This document shows positions 49,439 through 58,358 of a DNA stretch of 64,000 nucleotides, in pieces; position 1 is the stretch's first letter, and each line of letters opens with the position of its first letter. The notes under the pieces were generated by a model, which had not been told where the DNA came from, did no database searches, and saw nothing but the letters and a program-made list of their open reading frames with translations. The stretch lies in NCBI RefSeq assembly GCF_000425165.1, contig NZ_KE384320.1, positions 530,994-594,993 on the forward strand. The letters are read 5' to 3'. This DNA is from Photobacterium halotolerans DSM 18316 (GTDB lineage Bacteria > Pseudomonadota > Gammaproteobacteria > Enterobacterales > Vibrionaceae). Position numbers and translations under genes: made by a program.

Positions 49439-49982
49439 CTTTCTTCCTCAGTCCACGGATTTCAGCGATCAGGTGCAACAGAAACTGCACAGACAATACA
49501 CACAGGCAGATAAAAATGATCCCTTTGAGCAAAGCGGGAAAAGGAGGGTTCCAGGCAGAGCCTGAGGTTTCCAGACGCATTTCGCCCCACGGGGTGATCC
49601 AGGCTTCACGGGCCATGGTGTACGAGGCCCATGACATCAGCACAGAAAACAGCAGTCCCATCACATGATGGAACACATTGAGGTACTGACGCGTGCGTGG
49701 CGACACCATGTCGTACAGCAGGACCACACGCACGTGCTTGTTGGTCGCCATGGCATACAGGCCACCGACAATAAAGAGAGAGCCGCCAAGAAACGACGCG
49801 GTTTCATGCACCCAAATAGTCGGCGAATCAAACACATAGCGCATCAGCACTTCATAAAATGAAATGATCACCGTAAAAATAAACAGCAGACTCAGCGCAT
49901 TGCCTATTTTGACAATGGCCGCATCCAAGCCATTTTTCGGCTTGTCCTCATCATGTTCTGCGGGGGTTGGATTGGTATTCAT
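49431..49982 (-). CDS. TRAP transporter small membrane subunit (DctQ-type)
   Basis: 183-residue protein with four membrane helices (about 25-50, 60-80, 105-125, 150-170), typical of DctQ. The conserved region FYEVLMRYVFDSPTIWVHE lies at about residues 41-60. A polar N-terminal extension (NPTPAEHDEDKPKNG) precedes the first helix. The DctM start lies within its 3' end. Confidence 0.9.
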   Translation of the reverse strand: MNTNPTPAEHDEDKPKNGLDAAIVKIGNALSLLFIFTVIISFYEVLMRYVFDSPTIWVHETASFLGGSLFIVGGLYAMATNKHVRVVLLYDMVSPRTRQYLNVFHHVMGLLFSVLMSWASYTMAREAWITPWGEMRLETSGSAWNPPFPALLKGIIFICLCVLSVQFLLHLIAEIRGLRKKDV

Positions 49983-50013
49983 GACAGTTCACAACTCTTG
50001 CTACATCAGATAC

Positions 50014-50035
50014 AGAGGGCTGATGGCAGCCCTCT
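50014..50035 (-). other. Intercistronic hairpin after the TRAP binding-protein gene
   Basis: A perfect 9-bp stem AGAGGGCTG/CAGCCCTCT with a 4-base loop between dctP and dctQ. No U-tract follows on the minus strand. Such hairpins commonly protect the 3' end of the binding-protein message, so that it is made in excess over the membrane subunits. Confidence 0.6.
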
Positions 50036-50079
50036 CACAGGGGGATTAGTGGTGCGTGTCAGACAAGCTGTTCTGAGGA

Positions 50080-51096
50080 TTACAACAGTGCGTTGTCTTC
50101 CAGGAACTTAGTCACAGATTGGTAAACTTTTTCTGCATTTGGCGACTTTTGGGCGAACACTTTCCATTGCTCACGGGCGATTTCGCGGAATTTCTTACGC
50201 TCTTCGTCCGACCAGTTGTGAATGGTGATATCCGGGTTCGCCTGGGCTTCTTTCACCGCCTGCTGATCGGCGATCTTAAGCTGCGTGGTCATGTCATAGG
50301 CAAAGTCACGCACAGAGGTGGTCAGGATCTCCTGCAGATCCGCTGGCAGTTTGTCCCACTTTTTCTGGCTCATCGAAATATCGATCAGCGGCAGCGAGTG
50401 GAAACCTGGCTGAACCGGGTGTGTGGCCACATCGTTCATACCGGCTTTCTGGTTGGTGGAAAAGACGGTGTAATCGGCAGCGTCAATCACGCCTTTGCTC
50501 AGGCCGGTGAACACTTCAGAACCCGGCAGGTTAACCGGCGAGGCGCCTGCGGCCGCAAACACCTGCTGCACCAGACCTTCCGGGGCACGCAGTTTCAGGC
50601 CTTTCAGATCGTCGACCCCATTGACCGGTACTTTAGACACAAAAGACTCCACCCCTGTGGTCGAGCCGCCGATAAATTTCACCCCGTAAGGGGCATACAG
50701 CTCAGTCATCAGCTGATAACCGCCGCCGTAATTCACGTACTGCAGCAGCTGAGTGGTATCGGACCAGGCGCCGACCGTGTTACCGATCAGACCGAACGCA
50801 GGATCTTTGCCGGAAAAATAACTGGTCGCTGTAATGTGGCCGTCCAGGATCCCCAGCTTAATCGCGTTCAGGGTTTCGGTATGTTTCACCACACTGCCCA
50901 CAGGCAGTAAGTCAATGTCAATACGGCCGGCAGACATGGTTTCAACGCGCTCCGCCCAGGCTTGCTGAACCTGAAAGTTCTTATCTCCAGCCGGGTCAGA
51001 CGACTGGAATTTAAAGGTGTAGTCAGCCGCCAGCGCGGAAGCAGTAAAGGTGCCGGCCAGTGAGGCAGCGAGCAGAGTGCAGGTGAGCTTTTTCAT
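50080..51096 (-). CDS. TRAP transporter periplasmic binding protein (DctP-type)
   Basis: 338-residue periplasmic receptor with signal peptide MKKLTCTLLAASLAGTFTAS, cleaved near SALA. The mature part starts ADYTFKFQSSDPAGDKNFQ. DctP-family features: LKLRAPEGLVQQVFAAAGASP near residues 175-195 (with the Arg that usually pairs with the substrate carboxylate) and PGSEVFTGLSKGVIDAADYT. First gene of the gluconate operon, directly behind a GntR-type operator. Confidence 0.92.
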   Translation of the reverse strand: MKKLTCTLLAASLAGTFTASALAADYTFKFQSSDPAGDKNFQVQQAWAERVETMSAGRIDIDLLPVGSVVKHTETLNAIKLGILDGHITATSYFSGKDPAFGLIGNTVGAWSDTTQLLQYVNYGGGYQLMTELYAPYGVKFIGGSTTGVESFVSKVPVNGVDDLKGLKLRAPEGLVQQVFAAAGASPVNLPGSEVFTGLSKGVIDAADYTVFSTNQKAGMNDVATHPVQPGFHSLPLIDISMSQKKWDKLPADLQEILTTSVRDFAYDMTTQLKIADQQAVKEAQANPDITIHNWSDEERKKFREIAREQWKVFAQKSPNAEKVYQSVTKFLEDNALL

Positions 51097-51157
51097 CAGG
51101 TACAGTCCTATTGTTATTAGTCACGTCGTTGTCGTTAATGACCGGCTGTTAGTTGTT

Positions 51158-51226
51158 ATGTTACCGGTAACTTTGATAACAAATGCTAACAGAGAAAAAG
51201 AACGGCTGTCTTTGAAGATCATCACA
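51158..51226 (-). promoter_or_regulatory. Gluconate TRAP operon promoter with GntR operator and CRP site
   Basis: On the minus strand: CRP-like TGTGA-N6-TCAAA (51226-51211), then -10 TAGCAT (51188-51183), then the GntR-type operator (51173-51158). The operator reads ATGTTACCGGTAACTT on the plus strand and closely matches the E. coli GntR operator family (ATGTTA-N4-TAACAT). The CRP centre falls about 42 bases before the expected start site, a class II position, and the operator sits just after it. Glucose repression and gluconate induction are therefore predicted. Confidence 0.75.
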
Positions 51227-51418
51227 ACAATGCCACCTGATGCGATCTGATTTCGTTTATCCGCTGACACCATTTTTTGTCTTAAGGTAAGTAAATGATT
51301 GAGCTGTAAATTACCGAACCAAGGTCATGTTTCATTATTGTTTTGTAAATCAATAGCTTTGTATCACATGCCGAATTCGTTACTATATGAGCTTAAGGAC
51401 TTATGGAAGGGATTGATT

Positions 51419-52330
51419 ATGCGTGTAGGTGTATTAATGGGCGGGGAATCGAGCGAGCGGAGTGTATCACTGCGCTCTGGCCAGGCCGTCTGCGAAGCCA
51501 TTGGTGAATTAGGGCATGAGGTGATAGCGATCGATCCCTCCAGCCTGCACAGTACCCTGGAGGCATTGCAGTCGGTCGACAAAGTCTTTATTGCCCTGCA
51601 TGGCAGCCTGGGTGAAAGCGGCCATATTCAGGGGGTGCTGGACTGGCTGAAGATCCCTTATACCGGCAGCGGCCTGGCCACCTCGGCACTGTGTCTCAAT
51701 AAGCTGCGCACACGCCAGATATTGGCCCAGCACGGTTTTCACTATGCCAATTGGGTCGCCGTTCATCGCCAGCAGTCGCTGCAAGAGATTCAGTCGGCAG
51801 CCGATGCCCTGGGCTACCCTTTGGTCGTCAAACCCAGCTCTCAGGGTTGCAGTATCGGGGTATCGAAAGTGGAATCCTCTGCTCAGCTGGAGGCCGCAGT
51901 AATGCAGGCCTTTGAATACAACCACGATATCCTGCTTGAGGCTTTCATCTCCGGCCGGGAATACACCTGCGGTATTTTGGGTGACACCGCACTGCCTGTG
52001 GTGCAAATTCGCTCTGACACTTTCTTTGACTGGACAGCCAAATTCGGTGCCCAGACCGCGACCTACCATTGTCCCAGCGATCTTAACACCGAGGCAGAGC
52101 GGACTATTCAGCAACTTTCACTGTCGGCTTTTCAGGCGTTAGGATGCCGCGGCTGGGGCCGGCTGGATGTGATTCTCGGCGACGACGGTAAGATCTACCC
52201 CATTGAAATGAATACCTCACCGGGTATGACCCAGCGCAGCGTCTTTCCGATGGCCAGCCGCGAAATCGGTCTCGACTTTACCCGGACAATCGAGCAGATT
52301 CTGGCGCTGGCCACTTTTGATCCTGTGTAA
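51419..52330 (+). CDS. ddl: D-alanine--D-alanine ligase
   Basis: ATP-grasp enzyme joining two D-Ala for peptidoglycan precursors, 303 residues. The start MRVGVLMGGESSERSVSLRS is supported by GGAAGGG 8 bases upstream; the frame extends 40 codons further but does not fit. Motifs: LHGSLGESGHIQGVLDWL, PYTGSGLATSALCLNK, VVKPSSQGCSIGV, and the metal/D-Ala region PIEMNTSPGMTQRS. It is a free-standing copy, not in a mur/fts cluster, so the genome may carry a second ddl. Confidence 0.94.
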   Translation: MRVGVLMGGESSERSVSLRSGQAVCEAIGELGHEVIAIDPSSLHSTLEALQSVDKVFIALHGSLGESGHIQGVLDWLKIPYTGSGLATSALCLNKLRTRQILAQHGFHYANWVAVHRQQSLQEIQSAADALGYPLVVKPSSQGCSIGVSKVESSAQLEAAVMQAFEYNHDILLEAFISGREYTCGILGDTALPVVQIRSDTFFDWTAKFGAQTATYHCPSDLNTEAERTIQQLSLSAFQALGCRGWGRLDVILGDDGKIYPIEMNTSPGMTQRSVFPMASREIGLDFTRTIEQILALATFDPV

Positions 52331-52373
52331 TCTGTCAGCGGCCCGTCGCTGTATCAGCACGGGCAACTGGCGG

Positions 52374-52553
52374 CTAAAAGGCCACTTCCATACAGCGTTG
52401 TCCTTCGACAGCAAAGGCTACCACTAAGCCCTGTTCATCATTGTACTGATGCGTCACACTGACCGATTTTCCCATGCGCAGCGCAATGAGCTGTTTCAGT
52501 TCATTAACCAGATTTTGCTTCTCTTCTGCGCTCAGCGTTGTCACTTTTGCCAT
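52374..52553 (-). CDS. Small hypothetical protein
   Basis: 59-residue predicted cytoplasmic protein MAKVTTLSAEEKQNLVNELK..., helix then beta-strands (SVSVTHQYND, GLVVAFAVEG), no signal peptide or membrane segment. AGGAG precedes the ATG by 9 bases; an in-frame TTG one codon earlier is an alternative. I do not recognise the family. It is convergent with ddl and divergent from the chemoreceptor gene. A good ribosome site and balanced composition suggest it is real. Confidence 0.6.
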   Translation of the reverse strand: MAKVTTLSAEEKQNLVNELKQLIALRMGKSVSVTHQYNDEQGLVVAFAVEGQRCMEVAF

Positions 52554-52844
52554 CAAAACAGTCTCCTGACTAAGTTCATTACTGCTAGTTAGGGCGACGG
52601 AATCTTATCGATCAGAAAAAGAATCGCCTGCTCACCACCGGGGCCGACTGCAGATTCATTTATTTTTGGGACGATTGTCCTGATTATTCATCCGTGCCCC
52701 TTCCTGAATGCGCTTATTCAACACTCACATTATTACACTTGATTCACATCACAAAACGCACGCTTGATCGCGTATAACTGACGTCGTCGTACAAAACGTG
52801 AACTAATTTCGAATTACAGCAGCGTCGCTTCTACGAGGCAAACC

Positions 52845-55061
52845 ATGAAACTGCAGCAAAAAATACTCACCGCTTTGCTCCTGTCAGGACTGGTTCCGGC
52901 ACTGGCTATGATGATTATTGCCACTTATCAGGCCGGAGACTCGCTAAAATTACAAGCCTATAATCAACTGGAATCATTACGGGAAGTAAAACTGGACGCG
53001 GTAGAACGTTACTTTTCCGCGCTCAATCAGCAAATTACCCTTGAAGCCAACAACCCGTTCACGGCGCAGGCACTGGAGGCTTTGCGCCAGGGAATCGCTG
53101 AATTACCGCCGGTCGATGAGACTGCCCGTAACCAGGTCAAACAGTTTTACACCGAGCAGTTCATCCCCAAGCTGAAGGCTAACACGCCGGATCTTGAGGT
53201 ATCTGCCGACACCTTATTCAGTCAGCTTTCTCCTGCAGCTGTCTCACTGCAAGCCAGTTACCTGGCGAGCAGTCCTTATCCTTTGGGTGAGAAGCAACGA
53301 CTCGATAAAAGCGGTGATTCTGCCTACGATCAGGCCCATGCGGTCTATCACCCCTTCTTTCGGGAGCTGATTGAAACCTCGGGCTATTACGATCTCTTTC
53401 TGATCGATGCACAAACGACACAGGTGGTGTACAGCGTTTACAAGGAAGTGGATTTTGCGACCTCACTGAATAACGGCCCTTTCAGTGACAGCTTGCTCAG
53501 TCACGCTTTCCAGGCAGGGATGGCACTGGAGAAAGGCCAGACCGCGCTGATTGATTTCAGTCTCTACCTGCCCTCTTATCACTCTCCGGCCGGTTTCGTG
53601 GCGGCCCCGGTTTATCAGGGAACAAGCCTGGCTGGCGTACTGGTCATTCAGTTTCCGATCGATCGCCTGACGGCCATTATGGGCGTCCGGGCCGGACTGG
53701 GAGACAGCGGAGAAACTTACCTTGTCGGGCCGGACAAGCTGATGCGTTCCAACTCGTATCTCGATCCTGTTAACCACACAGTGCACGCCTCTTTCCAGCA
53801 CCCTGACAAAGGCAGTATTGATACCGAAGCCGTGCGCCGCGCTCTGGCCGGTGAAACAGATATCGCTGCCATCAGCGACTATAAGGGCAACGCCGTGCTA
53901 TCTGCGTTTGCACCGGTTCAGCTCGGCGCGATTCGCTGGGTCATCATCGCAGAAATCGATCAGGCTGAAGCACTGGCAGCCATCAGCCAGCTCAACATCA
54001 GCGGTTTTTTCGTCATCCTGGCTATGCTGGCACTGATCATTCCGGCCGCCATCCTGATCAGCCGCAGCATTACCAGACCGATAGGCGGAGAGCCTGAGCA
54101 CATGGAGCACATTGCCAGTGCCATTGCCGACGGCAATCTGCGCCTGGAGATGAATGACGACAAGCCGGCGACCGGGGTGTATGCCTCGATGAAAACCATG
54201 TCCGGTAAACTGAGTGAGATCATCCATCAACTGAAAATCGCGGCCGGTCAGCAGCGCAGTGAAGCGGAGGCATTAGCCGCCAGTGCAGTGCAGACGGCAG
54301 AGACAGTATCGCGGCAGGAACTGGAAACCACACAACTGACAGTGGCAATCGATCAGATGAGTGCCACGGCCAAAGATATCTCAGGCAATATCGCGACAGT
54401 CGCCACTGTCAGTAACGATGCCAACACTCAGGTAGCAGAGTGTGCTGGCTTACTTATGCAAAGCACTGAAAGACTGAATGAAATGTCCAATGACATGCGT
54501 GAAGCCAACGATAAGCTGGGCCTGCTTCGCCAAAGCTCAGATGAAATCACTAAGGTGCTGGACACCATACGCAACATTGCAGAGCAGACCAACCTGCTTG
54601 CTCTCAATGCCGCGATAGAAGCCGCACGGGCAGGCGAGCACGGGCGTGGTTTTGCCGTTGTCGCAGAAGAAGTGCGTCATCTGGCGCAACACACTCAGGA
54701 TGCCACCAGCGACACCGCCACCATGCTGGAAACCCTGCTCAACCACGGCCGTGACGTCAGCGATGTGATGACCAGAAGCATTGATCACACCTACAGCGTC
54801 TCTGAACAGGCCACTCATGCCACTCAGCGCCTGCAGCAAGTGGTGCAGTCGGTGGAGCATATCGCAGACATGACATCTCAGATCGCGGCAGCCTCTGAGC
54901 AGCAATCCGCTGTGTCAGAAGAAATCAGCAATAATATCAACAATATCCACGTTATGTCGCGTGACACCAGCAGCGCGGTTGAACAGATATCTGCCAGCAG
55001 CGAAGAGCTGTCCGCACTTTCTGTTCAACTGGAAAAAATGGCCGGTCACTTCAAGGTGTAA
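52845..55061 (+). CDS. Methyl-accepting chemotaxis protein with Cache-type sensor
   Basis: 738-residue chemoreceptor. Membrane helix at 7-27, a large periplasmic sensor to about 385 of double-Cache type ([40 protein letters not shown]), second helix [24 protein letters not shown] ([20 protein letters not shown]), and a signalling domain with the hairpin tip [20 protein letters not shown]. No C-terminal CheR pentapeptide. GAGG ribosome site. The ligand is unknown; Cache receptors often sense amino acids or organic acids. Confidence 0.93.
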   Translation: MKLQQKILTALLLSGLVPALAMMIIATYQAGDSLKLQAYNQLESLREVKLDAVERYFSALNQQITLEANNPFTAQALEALRQGIAELPPVDETARNQVKQFYTEQFIPKLKANTPDLEVSADTLFSQLSPAAVSLQASYLASSPYPLGEKQRLDKSGDSAYDQAHAVYHPFFRELIETSGYYDLFLIDAQTTQVVYSVYKEVDFATSLNNGPFSDSLLSHAFQAGMALEKGQTALIDFSLYLPSYHSPAGFVAAPVYQGTSLAGVLVIQFPIDRLTAIMGVRAGLGDSGETYLVGPDKLMRSNSYLDPVNHTVHASFQHPDKGSIDTEAVRRALAGETDIAAISDYKGNAVLSAFAPVQLGAIRWVIIAEIDQAEALAAISQLNISGFFVILAMLALIIPAAILISRSITRPIGGEPEHMEHIASAIADGNLRLEMNDDKPATGVYASMKTMSGKLSEIIHQLKIAAGQQRSEAEALAASAVQTAETVSRQELETTQLTVAIDQMSATAKDISGNIATVATVSNDANTQVAECAGLLMQSTERLNEMSNDMREANDKLGLLRQSSDEITKVLDTIRNIAEQTNLLALNAAIEAARAGEHGRGFAVVAEEVRHLAQHTQDATSDTATMLETLLNHGRDVSDVMTRSIDHTYSVSEQATHATQRLQQVVQSVEHIADMTSQIAAASEQQSAVSEEISNNINNIHVMSRDTSSAVEQISASSEELSALSVQLEKMAGHFKV

Positions 55062-55091
55062 GCGCTGCCACCTCTGTCATACCTCTCCTGA

Positions 55092-55121
55092 TGCTCTCAC
55101 ACCCTACCAAGTGTGAGAGCA
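55092..55121 (+). terminator. Hairpin after the chemoreceptor gene
   Basis: A perfect 11-bp stem TGCTCTCACAC/GTGTGAGAGCA with an 8-base loop, 30 bases after the stop. No T-run follows, so it is a terminator-like or 3'-protective structure. Confidence 0.5.
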
Positions 55122-55596
55122 CTCAAATTAATTAACAAAAATATCACAACCATCATTTTGCCTATTCAACCGGAAAACGACAAAAAAACCCGACAGATAT
55201 GAATTTTTAATCATTTTAGTAGCATTTAAACCACAATGAGTTCTGATCCTCAACCAACTTACTGCTTGCACTATCTGAATACCGCATTACGATAAATTCA
55301 ACCGTGTATCCTTCAGAGACATCAAATGGCTTTGCAAATTGATCAACAATTCGACGCTGCCCCTTGTGTTCTGAACACGGTTTCTGCCCATGCGCCTACC
55401 CTACTGTTCAGCTACTACAAACTTAGCCGTACTGCGCTGAGTGAATGGTGTAACGAATAAAACCCCCACGCTTCTGAATTTTCCCATTCAGCTTCCGGCC
55501 TGCTTCAAGCACAGCAAGATGATCTGATTTCATCGGATTGTCGATGTGATTCCGCACGCCTGAACCTGAACTTACTACATTCAGTTCGTGGTGTTT
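55122..55596 (+). other. Intergenic region before the isoaspartyl dipeptidase-like gene
   Basis: 475 bases. The first 200 are AT-rich and probably hold the promoter of the downstream cluster. A 44-codon open frame (listed separately) occupies 55326-55460. The remaining 136 bases show no gene. I could not assign -35/-10 boxes or a repeat. Confidence 0.4.
55326..55460 (+). CDS. Possible 44-residue small ORF
   Basis: ATG to TAA frame starting MALQIDQQFDAAPCVLNTVS and ending ALSEWCNE. Composition is protein-like, but the ribosome site (AGAGA, 6 bases away) is weak and no family is recognised. It could be a small protein, a leader peptide or a chance frame. Confidence 0.3.
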   Translation: MALQIDQQFDAAPCVLNTVSAHAPTLLFSYYKLSRTALSEWCNE

Positions 55597-56730
55597 ATGT
55601 TACGTATCATTCAAAACGTCAGGCTTTTTGCGCCTGAAGATCAGGGTATTTGCCACCTTGTGATCTGTGGCAACCGTATCCATTCAGTTTCCGACACTTT
55701 ACCCGCCATTCCCAGTGACATGGCTGATGTGATTAACGGCCATGGCATGTGGCTTGCCCCAGGGTTCATCGACGGACTCGTGCATTCAGTGGGCGGCGGC
55801 GGCGAAGGGGGTTTCATCAACCGCACGCCAGAAATTCAAGCCGATGACATGCTCAAAAACGGCGTTACCACAGCCGTTTCAGCGCTGGGCACCGACGCAA
55901 TTACACGAAACTTACCTAATCTTCTGGGTAAGTGTCGCGAACTGTCGGCAAAAGGCATAGATAGTTACTTCTATACCGGTTCTTACCACCTGCCACCAAC
56001 AACACTCACCGGCAGTGTTGCAACCGATCTGTTGTACATCCCGGAAATTATCGGCATCGGAGAACTGGCCTTGTCTGATCTGCGTGGTTCAGTGATCCGA
56101 TTTGATGATCTCTACGCCATTGCCCGTCAGGTTCGGACCAGTGCCAACCTGGCCGGCAAAAAAGGCGTGGTGTTTTGCCATATCGGTGATCATCCCGATC
56201 AGTTAACCCTGCTTGACGATCTCATTGAGAAAACGGAACTGCCTTACTCCCTGTTTATTCCCACCCACATCAACCGTAATCCGGCGCTGTTTACTGCTGG
56301 CATCCGCTATGCCAGAGCAGGCGGTTTCATCGACATCACCACCAGTACCAATCAGGGCCTGCTGGATGACGGCGAGGTTTTCTGTTCCGAGGCACTGGCC
56401 AAGGCATTACAGGCCGGCGTGCCGGTTGAGCGGATCAGCTTCAGCTCAGATGCCAACGCCAGCCTGCCGAGATTCGATGCCGATGGCAACACCATAGGCG
56501 TGGACACCGGTCGGATCGCTTCGCTGTATGAGGCCGTTCAATTAGCCGTCACCCGGTACGGGGTGCCGTTTGACTTAGCCATTCAATGTATTACTTCCAC
56601 CCCGGCCAATGCGCTCGGGTTTCACCGTAAGGGATACATCAGGCCGGGCTTCGATGCCGATCTGGTACTGATCCAACCTGACAACATGCAAATCAAACAA
56701 GTCTGGAGCCAGGGCGTTCCAAGAATTTAA
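55597..56730 (+). CDS. Isoaspartyl dipeptidase (IadA)-like protein with altered metal site
   Basis: 377-residue amidohydrolase clearly homologous to E. coli IadA, which splits beta-aspartyl dipeptides. The start MLRIIQNVRLFAPEDQG aligns with the family; a GTG three codons earlier is possible. Conserved substrate-side features: GGGGE (Glu70), LGTD, TGSYH, SDLR, THINRN (His224, Arg227). The metal ligands His195 (FCHIGD), His224 and Asp285 (SSDANAS) are present. However, the canonical HxH reads LVH (Leu61-x-His63) and the carboxylated Lys aligns with Glu156 (IGIGELALSD). The binuclear zinc centre is therefore changed. Next to a YfcC-type carrier and a cyanophycinase-like gene, the likely substrates are beta-Asp dipeptides. 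Confidence 0.85.
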   Translation: MLRIIQNVRLFAPEDQGICHLVICGNRIHSVSDTLPAIPSDMADVINGHGMWLAPGFIDGLVHSVGGGGEGGFINRTPEIQADDMLKNGVTTAVSALGTDAITRNLPNLLGKCRELSAKGIDSYFYTGSYHLPPTTLTGSVATDLLYIPEIIGIGELALSDLRGSVIRFDDLYAIARQVRTSANLAGKKGVVFCHIGDHPDQLTLLDDLIEKTELPYSLFIPTHINRNPALFTAGIRYARAGGFIDITTSTNQGLLDDGEVFCSEALAKALQAGVPVERISFSSDANASLPRFDADGNTIGVDTGRIASLYEAVQLAVTRYGVPFDLAIQCITSTPANALGFHRKGYIRPGFDADLVLIQPDNMQIKQVWSQGVPRI

Positions 56731-56763
56731 CCGTCATGTCCAATCAAAATGAGGGAAATCACC

Positions 56764-58240
56764 ATGGATATGGAAATGCAATCAACCACCGGAGCTGGCA
56801 AGCGCAAATGGAAAATGCCGACTGTCTATACGCTCCTCTTCTTTATCACGATAGCCGTCGCGCTGCTGACCTGGCTGCTGCCGGCAGGAAAATATGACTA
56901 TCTCACCAGTGATTCAAAGACACTGGTGAAAGCGGCAGACGTGGCTGATTACAGCGGCGGGGAACGTTTACTGCCAGTGCCCGGTTCCTTTACTGAACTT
57001 GAAAGTCATCCGCAGGGGCTGTCAGATATTCTGGCGGCACCGCTGGCAGGCTTTGCCGATGCCAGCTCAATTATCCTGTTTGTCCTGATGATTGGTGGCT
57101 TTTTGAATGTCACGATCAAAACCGGCGCGATGGATTCCAGCATTGCTTCTTTGTCCAAGCGGTTTGCAGGCAAAGAACAATGGCTGATCCCTTTGCTTAT
57201 TTTCATACTGGCCGTTGGCGGCAGTACTTATGGGATGAGCGAAGAAACTGTGAGTTTATGGGTCATCCTGCTGCCTTTTTTCATTGCTGCCGGTTACGAC
57301 CGAATGGTCGTCGCAGGCATCATCCTGCTCGGCAGCGGGATAGGTGTTGCAACCAGTACGGTGAACCCGTTTGCGACCGGTGTTGCCTCCCGCTTTGCTG
57401 ACATTCAGCTGGGTGACGGCATACTGTTCCGGTTGCTGACCTTTGTGGTGCTGTATGTGATCACCAGTGCTTTCATTATGCGCTATGCCGCGAAAGTCAA
57501 AGCCGATCCCAGGGCTTCCCTGCTGCACGATATCGACTTTGATGATCAGTTTTCTCAGGCACCTGCCGCCCTGGCATTCACCACGCGCCACAAACTGACC
57601 ATGACGGTGTTTTTCGGCGCCTTTGCGCTTGATGATCTACAGCGTGATTCCCTGGGAAGATATCGGGGTAACGTTTGTGCCGGCGCTGAACTGGTGGCTG
57701 AAAGAAATCTCTGTCATCTACCTGACTGCCGCCATCCTCATTGGCCTGATCAACCGCATGCCGGAAGCGACATTCGTGAGTGCATTCATTGCAGGCTGCC
57801 GTGACATGATAGGTGTGGCGCTGGTGATTGCAGTGGCCAAAGGCATCAATGTCATCATGAACAACGCCAACATCACTGACACCATTCTGAGCTGGGCCGA
57901 GCACCTGGTGGTCGGTTTAGACAGTGGCGTATTTGCCGTGGTGAGTTATCTGGCACACATTATTCTGGCCTTTTTCATTCCGTCCAGCTCAGGCCTGGCG
58001 ACCGTTTCTATGCCGCTGATGGGACCCATGAGCGACTTCGCCGGAGTCAGCCGGGACATAGTGGTCACCGCGTATCAGCTCGGCTCCGGCTGGATCAATC
58101 TGTTTGCACCCACAGCCGCCACTGTGGTGGCCGGCCTGGCCATGGCCAATATCCCCTACGGCCGCTTCCTGAAATGGGTCATGCCTTATATCGGGGCAGT
58201 CCTGCTCAGTTCGTGCGTCATGCTGTACTTCGCCGCTTAA
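56764..58240 (+). pseudogene. YfcC/DcuC-like (arginine/peptide carrier family) transporter, +1 frameshift
   Basis: One carrier gene split over two frames. The first part (from MDMEMQSTTGAGKRKWKMPT; AGGG ribosome site) covers helices up to HKLTMTVFFGAFAL. The second part resumes MIYSVIPWEDIGVTFVPALN and continues to the normal C-terminus (IPSSSGLATVSMPLMGPMSD is a family hallmark). Joining them needs one base removed around 57614-57634 (GCGCTT-G-ATGATC), giving about 491 residues, the usual YfcC length. Both halves are otherwise well preserved, so it is either a recent mutation, a sequencing error or, less likely, frameshifting. It sits between the dipeptidase and cyanophycinase-like genes. 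Members are proposed to carry C4-dicarboxylates, amino acids or dipeptides. Confidence 0.8.
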
Positions 58241-58245
58241 CCCTG

Positions 58246-58286
58246 CAGGCTGCCAGCCCCACCCAACTAAAAGGGCTGGCAGCCTG
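58246..58286 (+). other. Long intercistronic hairpin before the cyanophycinase-like gene
   Basis: A perfect 14-bp stem CAGGCTGCCAGCCC/GGGCTGGCAGCCTG with a 13-base loop, directly after the transporter stop. ATCTTACG follows instead of a T-run. It may reduce read-through or protect the upstream message, making expression of the secreted enzyme separate from the transporter. Confidence 0.6.
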
Positions 58287-58358
58287 ATCTTACGACATTC
58301 AATCAATACGGACGTTGTCCTCCGGTATCACCGGAGAGGTCTCAATGGAGGCAATATA

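Noticed and set aside
52730-52756. CRP site before the chemoreceptor gene
   Set aside because: Only one half (TCACA) matches well; the other arm has three of five positions. Too weak to list.
57600-57650. Programmed +1 frameshifting in the transporter gene
   Set aside because: The site CTT-G-ATG has no stop codon or Shine-Dalgarno-like stimulator as in prfB. A mutation or sequence error is simpler.
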